From positions 245,452 through 309,451 of the forward strand of contig NZ_KQ960771.1 of the NCBI RefSeq assembly GCF_001553345.1: DNA of 64,000 nt, read 5' to 3'. Numbering within the stretch: the stretch's first letter is position 1; every line of letters begins with the position of its first letter. The stretch is from Veillonella sp. DNF00869. Lineage in GTDB: Bacteria; Bacillota; Negativicutes; Veillonellales; Veillonellaceae. Below the pieces are notes generated by a model that was not told the DNA's origin, made no database searches, and saw only the letters and a program-made list of their open reading frames with translations. Shown one piece after another: positions 25,963 through 34,002 of this stretch. The position numbers and the translations under genes were made by a program.

Positions 25963-26421
25963 CTACATAGATTCCAATAGATTGATCATTTCGATAGCAC
26001 CCATAGCACAATCAAATCCTTTATTACCGGCTTTTGTACCAGCACGTTCGATAGCTTGTTCAATGTTTTCTGTTGTGACTACACCGAACATAACAGGGAC
26101 ACCGGATTCTAAGGATACATGAGCAATCCCTTTTGCCACTTCGTTACATACATAATCGTAATGGGTAGTAGCACCACGAATGACTGCACCTAAACAAATG
26201 ACAGCGTCATATTTGCCACTTTTCGCCGCTTTTTGAGCAATTAAAGGAATTTCAAAAGCACCTGGTACCCAAATAGTAGTAATGTCACTATCTTGCACAT
26301 CATGACGCAATAATGCATCTTTCGCACCGCTAATTAATTTAGATGTGATGAACTCATTAAAACGAGATCCGATAATAGCAAATTTCTTACCTGTACCTAT
26401 TAATTTACCTTCTTGAATCAT
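25963..26421 (-). CDS. ribH: 6,7-dimethyl-8-ribityllumazine synthase
   Basis: A 152-residue lumazine synthase of normal length. It has the family patterns [24 protein letters not shown] (about 50-62), [21 protein letters not shown] (about 75-95, catalytic His included) and [24 protein letters not shown]. It condenses the RibBA product with the pyrimidine from RibD. It is the last of the four riboflavin genes here and lies 76 bases after ribBA. Confidence 0.97.
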   Translation of the reverse strand: MIQEGKLIGTGKKFAIIGSRFNEFITSKLISGAKDALLRHDVQDSDITTIWVPGAFEIPLIAQKAAKSGKYDAVICLGAVIRGATTHYDYVCNEVAKGIAHVSLESGVPVMFGVVTTENIEQAIERAGTKAGNKGFDCAMGAIEMINLLESM

Positions 26422-26497
26422 TGTAATTCTCCTTTATTCATATAAGACATATATGGACCTAAGCACACTGTTTATTAGGTGTTATTTTCATATATTA

Positions 26498-27694
26498 TTA
26501 CAGCATATGACGCATTTTTTCTTTTTTTGTATTTAAATATTTTGCATTAATACTATTGGCTTTAATCACAATAGGAACTCGCTTAGATACAGTGATTCCC
26601 CAACGCTCTAAATCCTCTTTCTTTTCTGGATTATTCGTCAACAGCTTAACACTTTTTACATCTAATTCGCGCAACATTTGTGCCGCTAAGGAATATTCAC
26701 GCATATCTGGTGGGAATCCTAGTTTCACATTGGCTTCCACTGTATCGTACCCTTGATCTTGTAGTGTATAGGCTTTAATTTTATTCGTTAATCCAATGCC
26801 ACGCCCTTCTTGGCGCATGTAGATAACGATGCCTTCGCCTTGCTCTTCAATAGAGCGCAATGCATTTTCCAATTGTTCCCCACAGTCACAGCGATGAGAA
26901 CCAAATACATCTCCTGTTAAGCACTCAGAATGAATACGCATCAACACATCAGATTTTCCACGTACATCACCTTTTACAATCATAAGATGTTCTTTATGAT
27001 CTACTTCATTTTTAAACACAATGATGCGGAAATCACCGAACTTTGTAGGTAGTTTTGTTTCTGCTGCAATGCTTACTAATCTATCGTGTCGCTTTCTGTA
27101 TTCCACTAAAGCTTCTACAGAAGCAATCTTTAAATTATGTTTTTTACTGAAAGCCAATAAATCATCCATACGTGACATATAGCCTTCATCATTGGTAATT
27201 TCACAAATTGCTGCCGCAGGATATAATCCAGCTAGTTTACAAAGGTCAATAGATGCTTCTGTATGGCCCTGGCGTACTAATACTCCACCTTCTTTGTAAC
27301 GCAACGGAAATACGTGTCCAGGACGTCTAAAATCTTCTGGTTTTGCATTTGGATCAATGAGTTTTTGCATCGTTACAGCACGTTCTTCTGGAGAAATACC
27401 TGTGGTCGTATCCACATGGTCTACTGATACAGTAAACGCTGTTTCATGATTATCCGTATTCTTTTCTACCATTTGAGGAATACCAAGTCGTAGCAAATCA
27501 CCTTCCAACATCGGTGTACACAATAAACCTCGAGCCTCTTTGATGATAAAGTTAATGCTTTCACGAGTAGCAAATTCAGCAGCCAAAACTAAATCACCTT
27601 CGTTTTCACGACTTTCATCATCTACAATAATCACAGGCTTTCCTGCTTTTAAGTCTTCAATTACTTCTTCAATAGAGTTTAATGTATAGGACAT
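26498..27694 (-). CDS. ribBA: Bifunctional DHBP synthase / GTP cyclohydrolase II
   Basis: About 398 residues from the ATG at 27694. The N-terminal half is DHBP synthase (VDDESRENEGDLVLAAE near 27-43, and RPGHVFPLRYKEGGVLVRQGHTEA in pieces). The C-terminal half is GTP cyclohydrolase II, with zinc ligands in SECLTGDVFGSHRCDCGEQL and the catalytic region MRQEGRGIGLTNKIKAY. It supplies both riboflavin precursors, from ribulose 5-phosphate and GTP. Both active sites look intact. Confidence 0.97.
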   Translation of the reverse strand: MSYTLNSIEEVIEDLKAGKPVIIVDDESRENEGDLVLAAEFATRESINFIIKEARGLLCTPMLEGDLLRLGIPQMVEKNTDNHETAFTVSVDHVDTTTGISPEERAVTMQKLIDPNAKPEDFRRPGHVFPLRYKEGGVLVRQGHTEASIDLCKLAGLYPAAAICEITNDEGYMSRMDDLLAFSKKHNLKIASVEALVEYRKRHDRLVSIAAETKLPTKFGDFRIIVFKNEVDHKEHLMIVKGDVRGKSDVLMRIHSECLTGDVFGSHRCDCGEQLENALRSIEEQGEGIVIYMRQEGRGIGLTNKIKAYTLQDQGYDTVEANVKLGFPPDMREYSLAAQMLRELDVKSVKLLTNNPEKKEDLERWGITVSKRVPIVIKANSINAKYLNTKKEKMRHML

Positions 27695-27708
27695 AAATAT
27701 CATCCTTT

Positions 27709-28362
27709 CTATAAAAAGCCGTTACGCACTAAAGTATCCATCGTCACTGTACTAGTATTAGTAGACTCCAGATGAGTTTCTTTCATAAAATGCTCAATAT
27801 AACGGCCAAAAATATCTGTTTCTAAGTTCACTGTAGTACCAATAGTAGCATATTGCAAAATAGTGTTTCCAATCGTATGAGGTATAATAGAAATTTCAAA
27901 CCAACCAGTTCCCACCTTGGAAACAGTCAAACTAGCTCCATCCACAGTGATAGACCCTTTGTATATAACATAGTGTAGAATAGCATCATCGGCAGCGATA
28001 CGGAACACAATAGAATTACCTACATGATCTTTACCGATAATCTTGCCTTGACCGTCCACATGCCCTGCCACTACGTGGCCACCGAAACGACCGTTGGCAG
28101 CCATAGCTCGTTCTAAATTTACCTTACTTCCTGCTGAAAGATTTATTAATGATGTCATTTTAACTGACTCTGGCATCACATCTGCTGTAAATCTTTGGGC
28201 TCCTATGTTCGTGGCTGTTAAGCATACACCATTGACCGCTACGGAATCACCAATTCTTAAATCATCGAAAATGATAGTTCCTGCAATTTCAAGGGTAAGC
28301 GAGCTTTGGGAACGTTTTACACTCTGTATGGTCCCTATTTCTTCAATGATCCCCGTAAACAT
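27709..28362 (-). CDS. ribE: Riboflavin synthase, alpha subunit
   Basis: A 217-residue protein of two tandem lumazine-binding repeats (about 1-97 and 98-190). It starts MFTGIIEEIG, with GDSVAVNGVCLT in repeat 1 and GSITVDGASLTVS in repeat 2. It dismutates two lumazines to riboflavin. It overlaps the ribD end by 20 bases, supporting coupled translation. Confidence 0.97.
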   Translation of the reverse strand: MFTGIIEEIGTIQSVKRSQSSLTLEIAGTIIFDDLRIGDSVAVNGVCLTATNIGAQRFTADVMPESVKMTSLINLSAGSKVNLERAMAANGRFGGHVVAGHVDGQGKIIGKDHVGNSIVFRIAADDAILHYVIYKGSITVDGASLTVSKVGTGWFEISIIPHTIGNTILQYATIGTTVNLETDIFGRYIEHFMKETHLESTNTSTVTMDTLVRNGFL

Positions 28363-29482
28363 AAACGCCTTCTCTTCCTCTTCGATAACTAATTATTTTC
28401 ATATTATCACCAACAGCCATCACTTCATCAATATCTAGCTGTACTGCTTCATCTAAACTAGAAAAGCCTAAACCACCCACAGCTGGTGTAGCTCCAATAC
28501 CTCCAATAATACGATTCCCAATGTAGGTTACCAATTTATCAAAAGATTTAGTTTCTACAAAACTAGCCACCACTTGGCTTCCACCTTCAATGAGCAGGCT
28601 CATACATTGACGAGCACCTAGTTCTTCCAAAATAAAGGAAATGTCTAAACCTCTTTCATTGGATGGCGTCACAATAACTTCTGCTCCCTTATCACTGAAA
28701 GCTCCCATTTGTTCTAGCCCACACTCTTCGCCAACAAATATTGTTATATTGCGATTAGGTACTGTCCAAATGGTTGCATCTAGTGGAGTTCTACCTTGAG
28801 AGTCTAGAATGTATAAATGCGGTTGATTTTCTACGGTTTCTTGTGGAAGACGACAACTTAGTAATGGGTCATCCGCTATAATCGTACCTACCCCTACTAA
28901 CATAGCATCTACTTCTTTACGAATACGATGTCCATCGAGCCTTGCTTCTTCATTGGTAATCCATTTTGATTCACCACTAGCAGTAGCAATCTTTCCATCT
29001 ATGGACATGGCAGATTTTAAAATCACGAAAGGCTTACCCGTTTTAATGTATGTAATAAATGCTTCATTCATTTCCACACATTGTCGTTCCAAAACGCCAA
29101 TCTCCACTTCTATGCCCGCTTCTTGTAGCATAGCTAGGCCTTTACCCGCTACTAATGGATTAGGGTCAATCATACCAATGACAACCCTAGAGATACCTGC
29201 AGCTATTACGCGCTTAGCACATGGCGGTGTTTTTCCATAATGTGAGCACGGTTCTAGTGTCACATATAAGGTAGCTCCTCTAGCATCCATACCAGCTTGA
29301 TGTAATGCATACACCTCTGCATGAGGCTCGCCGGCTTTTTGATGATATCCTTCACCAATGATGCGCCCATCTTTTACAATGATAGCTCCTACCATTGGAT
29401 TTGGAGATGTACATCCTCTTGCTTTTTCTGCTAATTCAATCGCTTTTGCCATATATTTTTCATCAGTTGTCATATGTGTCAT
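28343..29482 (-). CDS. ribD: Bifunctional pyrimidine deaminase / reductase
   Basis: 379 residues. The N-terminal cytidine-deaminase-like domain has the zinc motif HAEVYAL (about 54-60) and PCSHYGKTPPC (about 78-88). The C-terminal reductase domain has KSAMSIDGKIA (about 157-167) and LLIEGGSQVVASF. It performs the second and third steps from GTP. It is first in the operon and follows the FMN riboswitch and its terminator. GAGGTG lies five bases before the ATG at 29482; an ATG three codons later is possible. Confidence 0.97.
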   Translation of the reverse strand: MTHMTTDEKYMAKAIELAEKARGCTSPNPMVGAIIVKDGRIIGEGYHQKAGEPHAEVYALHQAGMDARGATLYVTLEPCSHYGKTPPCAKRVIAAGISRVVIGMIDPNPLVAGKGLAMLQEAGIEVEIGVLERQCVEMNEAFITYIKTGKPFVILKSAMSIDGKIATASGESKWITNEEARLDGHRIRKEVDAMLVGVGTIIADDPLLSCRLPQETVENQPHLYILDSQGRTPLDATIWTVPNRNITIFVGEECGLEQMGAFSDKGAEVIVTPSNERGLDISFILEELGARQCMSLLIEGGSQVVASFVETKSFDKLVTYIGNRIIGGIGATPAVGGLGFSSLDEAVQLDIDEVMAVGDNMKIISYRRGREGVYVYGDH

Positions 29483-29497
29483 GGCTCACCTCTACAC

Positions 29498-29526
29498 AAA
29501 AAAGGGACTATATACATAGTCCCTTT
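29498..29526 (-). terminator. Expression-platform terminator of the FMN riboswitch
   Basis: AAAGGGACTA/TAGTCCCTTT stem with a 6-nt loop, then six U on the minus strand, just before the ribD ribosome site. Bound FMN would favour it and stop rib transcription. Confidence 0.88.
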
Positions 29527-29572
29527 AGCATTCCAAATATTTGATAACATACACAATAGCTATCAATATACT

Positions 29573-29696
29573 GTCTTTTCCCATCCAGACTTTACTGTCG
29601 GTTCCGGAATATCACCGGATCTGCTCTCAAGAGCTTGCGGACTATTATACCGCCGGTCAGGAATTGAGGTTCCCCTCGCACCTTGCCTCAAAGACT
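29573..29696 (-). promoter_or_regulatory. FMN riboswitch aptamer
   Basis: The conserved FMN elements occur in order on the minus strand: GACCGGCGGT, AGTCCGCAAGC, GATCCGGTGATATTCCGG, ACCGACAGTAAAGTCTGGAT. The outer P1 pairs GTCTTT with AAAAGAC. The first arm carries an extra 12-nt hairpin (29666-29677) in loop 2. It precedes ribD. Confidence 0.95.
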
Positions 29697-29737
29697 TCTT
29701 TATTTGATTTTAGTTCTTATCTTTATAAGATGACTTT

Positions 29738-29766
29738 ATTGTATCATAAATTGCTTACTATAGCAA
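29738..29766 (-). promoter_or_regulatory. Promoter of the riboflavin operon
   Basis: TTGCTA (29761-29766), 17-bp spacer, TACAAT (29738-29743), about 40 bases upstream of the aptamer. Confidence 0.65.
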
Positions 29767-29772
29767 TGTAAT

Positions 29773-29805
29773 AAGAAAAGCAACCCTAAAAGGGCTGCTT
29801 TTCTT
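29773..29805 (-). terminator. Intrinsic terminator after the D-lactate dehydrogenase gene
   Basis: AAGAAAAGCA...TGCTTTTCTT with an inner CCCT/AGGG stem and T-rich flanks, 28 bases past the stop at 29833. Confidence 0.85.
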
Positions 29806-29832
29806 TTCATGTTGTATGAATGTATTACACAA

Positions 29833-32649
29833 TTATTTAGAACATGCATCTAATAGGTAAGCAATACCGATGAATGGAATACCTGCACGTTCGCCTAAAC
29901 CAATTTCACATGTAGAGCTAGAACTTACTCCTAATGTAGCCCCGTACTCTTTCACTTCATCTCCTAAATCCCGTGTAGCGGAATGGTTCAATTCTGGTGT
30001 AAAGAAACCTTTTTGCCCTGCGAAACCACAACATGCAAAGGATTTAATATTGAATACTTCATCAGTACATGCACGTGCAAGCAGTTCAATGTATTTTTCT
30101 TTGCCAGCTTTTTTGATTTTACATTGTTTGTGAACAATAACACGCTCTTTACACTTCACAATATCTAATTTAGGAACAATATGTGTGTATAAGAACTCAG
30201 ATACATCAAGGATTGTTACAGATTTAATATGTTTGAAAGCATGGGAGAAACATGCAGAATGGTCAATCACAACTGGATATACACCACCACAGCTTGCTTC
30301 TAATAAAGCATTTTCTAAATCGCGTAATGCACGTTTATCAATGTCTTCATAGTTTTCAAAGCTCAAACCACAACATAAGTTTTCAATATGACGTGGATAA
30401 ATGACATTATAACCTGCTTTTTTACATAAGTTTTCCATCACTTGTTGCAAGCTACGAGTATCTTTTTGACCTTGATTTGGTTTGAAAGCACGATTTGCAC
30501 AAGTACTGAAATACACAACATTATCATTGCCTACTGTATTACGTTGATTTTTCAAGGTATGACGGTTAGCTTTTGGCAATGTAGTTGGAGCATATGGTGT
30601 CACTCCTGTTAGTTCGTGAGCCCCTTTTGTAATTTTAGAGATTAACTTATTAGTAATCACTTTACCTGCTGCACCACCTAATGTAACACCCATGCGGGCT
30701 GCTGCTAAGGTAGCTGGGAAATTATCATAAATCGCTTCTGCAATACCATGACCTTTTGCTGTTACTTTACGAACAGATAAGGCGATTTGTGCTGTATCAA
30801 TGCCTAATGGACATAGCATGGAACACATGGAACATGCTGCGCATGTATCTACACCATAGTATTGATAACCTTCAGATAATGCATCTGCTTCTGCATGTTT
30901 ACCTTCTTGACGAAGACGTGTTTCTTCACGTACTAAGGAAATACGTTGACGTGGTGTTAATGTTAAGTTTTTAGATGGACAGTTCTTTTCACAGAAACCA
31001 CATTCAATACACATATTGAACAATGGATCAATAGCCGCCATCGCTTTCAAGTTCTTTTTATATACATCTGGATCATCTGTAATGATAACATCTGGATTGA
31101 TTAAGTAATTAGGATCAAATAATTCTTTGATACGGCGGTTAACTTGGTAAGCTTTCACACCCCACTCTAACTCAACGAATGGCGCTACCATACGACCTGT
31201 ACCATGCTCTGCTTTAATACTACCTTCTACAGCTGCTACTTGTTCTGCCATTTCTTTCACAAGTCCACTAAAATTATCACGTTCTCTTGGATCATTCAAG
31301 TCTGGAGTAATAATAAAATGAACATTGCCACTTAAGGCATGGCCAAAGATAATACCATTATCCATAAAATCATATTTGCGGAATAACTCTGTAATGATAC
31401 CGATACCTTTGACAAAGTCCTCAATTTTAAAACATACATCTTCTGTGATTACCGTAGAACCAGATTTGCGTTGTCCTGCTGCAATTGGCAACAACCCTTT
31501 ACGAATATACCACCAAGAATTGTATTCTTCCGGATTCGTAGAGTATAAGCTAGGAATAATAGTTGGAATATCTTTTAATTGTTCTTTAATATATTCCACT
31601 TGTTCTTCTAATTCTTGCTCATTATTACTTTCAGACTGGAATAGAATACAGCTAGTACCCTCTGGCACTCCACGTACAAAATCTGGTACTTGCTCTAACT
31701 TTTGTACACTCTTAAGACTGAGGTAGTCCATCATTTCCGCAGATACTACATATTGACGCCCCATATTTGCTAAGGTTACAACTGCGCGGGACGCATCGGA
31801 TAGCTCTTTATAGAATACAAGACCACAAGCTTTAAATTTTTTATCTTCTACTGTGTTATATACCACTTCAGATACAAAGCCTAATGTACCTTCAGAACCA
31901 ATAAAGATATGATTTAAAATGTCCACAATATCTTCAAAGTCTACTAAGGTGTTAATGGAGTAGCCTGTTGTATTTTTAATTTTAAATTTACGTTGAATTA
32001 ACTCTACTAATTCTGGATCATCAAAAATCCATTGACGAAGATCTAATAATCCTTTCACAAGGTCAGCACGAGAGGTCATGAAAGCTTGTACACTAGCTGG
32101 ATCACTAGTATCTAAAATCGTACCATCCACCAACACAACACGAACAGATTTTACCGTTTGGTAAGAGTTTTCTACAGTACCACAGCACATACCAGAAGAG
32201 TTATTATTAAAAATCCCCCCTACTAAAGCACTTGCAATAGTAGCTGGATCTGGGCCAATTTTGCGTCCATAAGGAGCTAACTTTTCATTCGCATCGGCCC
32301 CAATAACGCCACAATCGCAACGTAATGCTTTACCTCCGTCTAATACTTCCATTCGTTTAAAGCCATCATTAGCCACCACTAATACATGTTCACTAGAGCA
32401 TTGTCCAGATAAAGATGTACCTGCTGCTCTAAAAGTCACTGGTGTACCATATTGATTTGCTAAAGCTAAAATACGAATCACTTCTGATTCATTATTAACT
32501 TTCACCACTACTTGTGGTACATACGAATAACAAGAAGCATCTACACCATAAGCATAGCGGTGTAAAAAATCTGTAAATACTCGATCAGGGCATACGGTCT
32601 GTGCTTCCGTAGAAAAAGAAGCAAAATCGTAACGTAACGGTGCTTTCAT
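29833..32649 (-). CDS. FAD-linked D-lactate dehydrogenase with Fe-S and CCG domains
   Basis: About 938 residues from the ATG at 32649 with GGAGG upstream. Domains in order: FAD-binding PCMH/GlcD domain (TFRAAGTSLSGQCS near 72-85, GGIFNNNSSGMCCG near 145-160), FAD-linked C-terminal domain ending near 520, two 4Fe-4S motifs (CIECGFCEKNCP and CAACSMCSMLCP, about 545-620), and C-terminal cysteine-rich GlpC/CCG modules (LCCGLSFE and ACCGFAGQKG). This matches Dld/Ykg-type quinone-linked D-lactate (or 2-hydroxyacid) dehydrogenases. D-lactate fits a lactate fermenter; glycolate or hydroxyglutarate remain possible. A 19-bp palindrome lies upstream. Confidence 0.88.
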   Translation of the reverse strand: MKAPLRYDFASFSTEAQTVCPDRVFTDFLHRYAYGVDASCYSYVPQVVVKVNNESEVIRILALANQYGTPVTFRAAGTSLSGQCSSEHVLVVANDGFKRMEVLDGGKALRCDCGVIGADANEKLAPYGRKIGPDPATIASALVGGIFNNNSSGMCCGTVENSYQTVKSVRVVLVDGTILDTSDPASVQAFMTSRADLVKGLLDLRQWIFDDPELVELIQRKFKIKNTTGYSINTLVDFEDIVDILNHIFIGSEGTLGFVSEVVYNTVEDKKFKACGLVFYKELSDASRAVVTLANMGRQYVVSAEMMDYLSLKSVQKLEQVPDFVRGVPEGTSCILFQSESNNEQELEEQVEYIKEQLKDIPTIIPSLYSTNPEEYNSWWYIRKGLLPIAAGQRKSGSTVITEDVCFKIEDFVKGIGIITELFRKYDFMDNGIIFGHALSGNVHFIITPDLNDPRERDNFSGLVKEMAEQVAAVEGSIKAEHGTGRMVAPFVELEWGVKAYQVNRRIKELFDPNYLINPDVIITDDPDVYKKNLKAMAAIDPLFNMCIECGFCEKNCPSKNLTLTPRQRISLVREETRLRQEGKHAEADALSEGYQYYGVDTCAACSMCSMLCPLGIDTAQIALSVRKVTAKGHGIAEAIYDNFPATLAAARMGVTLGGAAGKVITNKLISKITKGAHELTGVTPYAPTTLPKANRHTLKNQRNTVGNDNVVYFSTCANRAFKPNQGQKDTRSLQQVMENLCKKAGYNVIYPRHIENLCCGLSFENYEDIDKRALRDLENALLEASCGGVYPVVIDHSACFSHAFKHIKSVTILDVSEFLYTHIVPKLDIVKCKERVIVHKQCKIKKAGKEKYIELLARACTDEVFNIKSFACCGFAGQKGFFTPELNHSATRDLGDEVKEYGATLGVSSSSTCEIGLGERAGIPFIGIAYLLDACSK

Positions 32650-32692
32650 AATAGGACCTCCTAGCATTACTATATGTAGTATGATTTATAAA

Positions 32693-32711
32693 TTTGAACG
32701 ACTCGTTCAAA
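32693..32711. promoter_or_regulatory. 19-bp perfect palindrome upstream of D-lactate dehydrogenase
   Basis: TTTGAACGACTCGTTCAAA is a perfect 9-1-9 inverted repeat, 44 bases upstream of the dehydrogenase start. A weak promoter (TTCAAA in its edge, then TATAGT) could overlap it. It lacks a U-run, so an operator is likelier than a terminator. Confidence 0.6.
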
Positions 32712-32818
32712 GGGGCATAGCTCTCTATGTCTTACCTATAGCTTACCATAGGAGTAGAGTTTCGTAAATTCTATAATTAATTTTTATAATCATAACTATT
32801 ACAAAAAAGTATAACAAA

Positions 32819-32847
32819 TTTACAAAATTAAAAATTTTTTATATAAT
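32819..32847 (+). promoter_or_regulatory. Promoter of the SpeD-like gene
   Basis: TTTACA (32819-32824), 17-bp A/T-only spacer, TATAAT (32842-32847), 27 bases before the chosen start. Confidence 0.8.
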
Positions 32848-32874
32848 AGACTATGAATGAAAGTAGGTGAAAAC

Positions 32875-33369
32875 ATGCACGTTTTAGGTGAACACGTTTT
32901 AATTGATTTATATTCATGTATTGATGAAAAAATAGAATCTCCTGCTGTCTTACAAGATGCTATTGTAAATGCCTTAGCAATTACAAATCAATGTGTTGAG
33001 GAAATCGATTGCCAAATTTTAGAAGATGAAATCTTCTTGGTAGCCGTATCCCATCACTGCCATGTAATTCTTCATGCATATCCACAATTAGGCTATGTAG
33101 CAGCAGATGTATATACATTTGAAAAATCTGTAGAACCAAAAGTAATTATGAAAGAATTACAACGATCTGTGGGTTCTGAAAAAGTAAAGGCTACTAGCAT
33201 CCGTCGTGGTGACTTTGGTAATGAAAGAGACATGAAGCCTCGTAAACAGTCTTCTCTAACTGCTATGGGTAGAGTTACACGAACTCGTACACGGTTGACA
33301 AAAACTGGCAAAAATATTACTTCTAAAAGTGTAAAAGCCATCAAAAAAGTAATGGGTAACAACAAATAA
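32875..33369 (+). CDS. SpeD-like protein lacking catalytic residues, with basic tail
   Basis: 164 residues from the ATG at 32875 (AGGTG seven bases upstream; an ATG at 32857 has no site). Residues 4-112 align with prokaryotic S-adenosylmethionine decarboxylase: LGEHVLIDLYSC, then LHAYPQLGYVAADVYTF, then IRRGDFG. The self-cleaving Glu-Ser pair (as in SESHLTIHTWPE of Thermotoga) is His61-Cys62 here, the active-site Cys is Phe82, and the loop before it is shortened. His67 is kept. After residue 112 comes a 50-residue tail rich in Lys, Arg and Thr, ending KSVKAIKKVMGNNK. Pyruvoyl formation looks unlikely; a binding or new catalytic role is possible. No spermidine synthase is adjacent. Confidence 0.8.
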   Translation: MHVLGEHVLIDLYSCIDEKIESPAVLQDAIVNALAITNQCVEEIDCQILEDEIFLVAVSHHCHVILHAYPQLGYVAADVYTFEKSVEPKVIMKELQRSVGSEKVKATSIRRGDFGNERDMKPRKQSSLTAMGRVTRTRTRLTKTGKNITSKSVKAIKKVMGNNK

Positions 33370-33383
33370 ATATCGAACATACA

Positions 33384-33418
33384 AACGGCTAGCCCTTAAT
33401 GGAAACTAGCCGTTCTTT
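33384..33418 (+). terminator. Intrinsic terminator after the SpeD-like gene
   Basis: AACGGCTAG/CTAGCCGTT stem, 13-nt loop, followed by CTTTT. Confidence 0.85.
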
Positions 33419-33442
33419 TGTTCGATATTATACTATTCCAAC

Positions 33443-33484
33443 ATAAAAGGCTGAACTTAGGAATATATCCTCAAGTTCAGCCTT
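33443..33484 (-). terminator. Intrinsic terminator after the dCMP deaminase gene
   Basis: Perfect 12-bp stem AAGGCTGAACTT/AAGTTCAGCCTT with an inner AGGA/TCCT, followed by TTTT on the minus strand. Confidence 0.88.
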
Positions 33485-33510
33485 ATTATATACAGATGTA
33501 GCCTTTACAA

Positions 33511-33990
33511 TTATAGTTGTAAAGATAATTGTCTACCACTTGGTTCATAAGCCGTAATAGTTACTCCGGCAGTTTGAAACAATCGTTTTGATGCTTGTAC
33601 TTCTCGTGTATCTTTGTAATCATCGCGCCAATAGATAACTTCTTTAATACCACTTTGAATGATGGCTTTTGCACATTCATTACAAGGAAATAAAGTGACA
33701 TATATTTTACTTCCCTCTAGTGAACCACCACGATAATTTAAAATGGCATTCAGTTCACTATGAACGATATAAAAATATTTATTATCTTCTTCTCGATTAC
33801 GATTCCAAGAGAAATCATCATCATCACAACCTAAGGGCATACCATTATAACCGATAGATAAAATTTTATTATCATCACTCACAATACAAGCCCCTACTTG
33901 TGTATTGGGATCTTTGGAGCGTTGCCCTGCTAACATGGCAACACCCATAAAATATTCATCCCAGCTAATATAGTCCTTACGTTTTTCCAT
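33511..33990 (-). CDS. dCMP deaminase family protein
   Basis: A 159-residue zinc-dependent deaminase. Zinc ligands are in HSELNAI (about 89-95) and PCNECAKA (about 116-123), with the substrate pattern IGYNGMPLGCDDDDFSW near 46-62. These are typical of deoxycytidylate deaminases (ComEB/DCTD), which convert dCMP to dUMP. It follows leuS by 12 bases and is probably cotranscribed. Length and motifs are normal. Confidence 0.92.
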   Translation of the reverse strand: MEKRKDYISWDEYFMGVAMLAGQRSKDPNTQVGACIVSDDNKILSIGYNGMPLGCDDDDFSWNRNREEDNKYFYIVHSELNAILNYRGGSLEGSKIYVTLFPCNECAKAIIQSGIKEVIYWRDDYKDTREVQASKRLFQTAGVTITAYEPSGRQLSLQL

Positions 33991-34002
33991 AGGAACCTCG
34001 TT

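Noticed and set aside
29474..29771. Plus-strand frames of about 76 codons before ribD
   Set aside because: They lie across the FMN aptamer and its terminator, lack ribosome sites, and their sequence is explained by the RNA.
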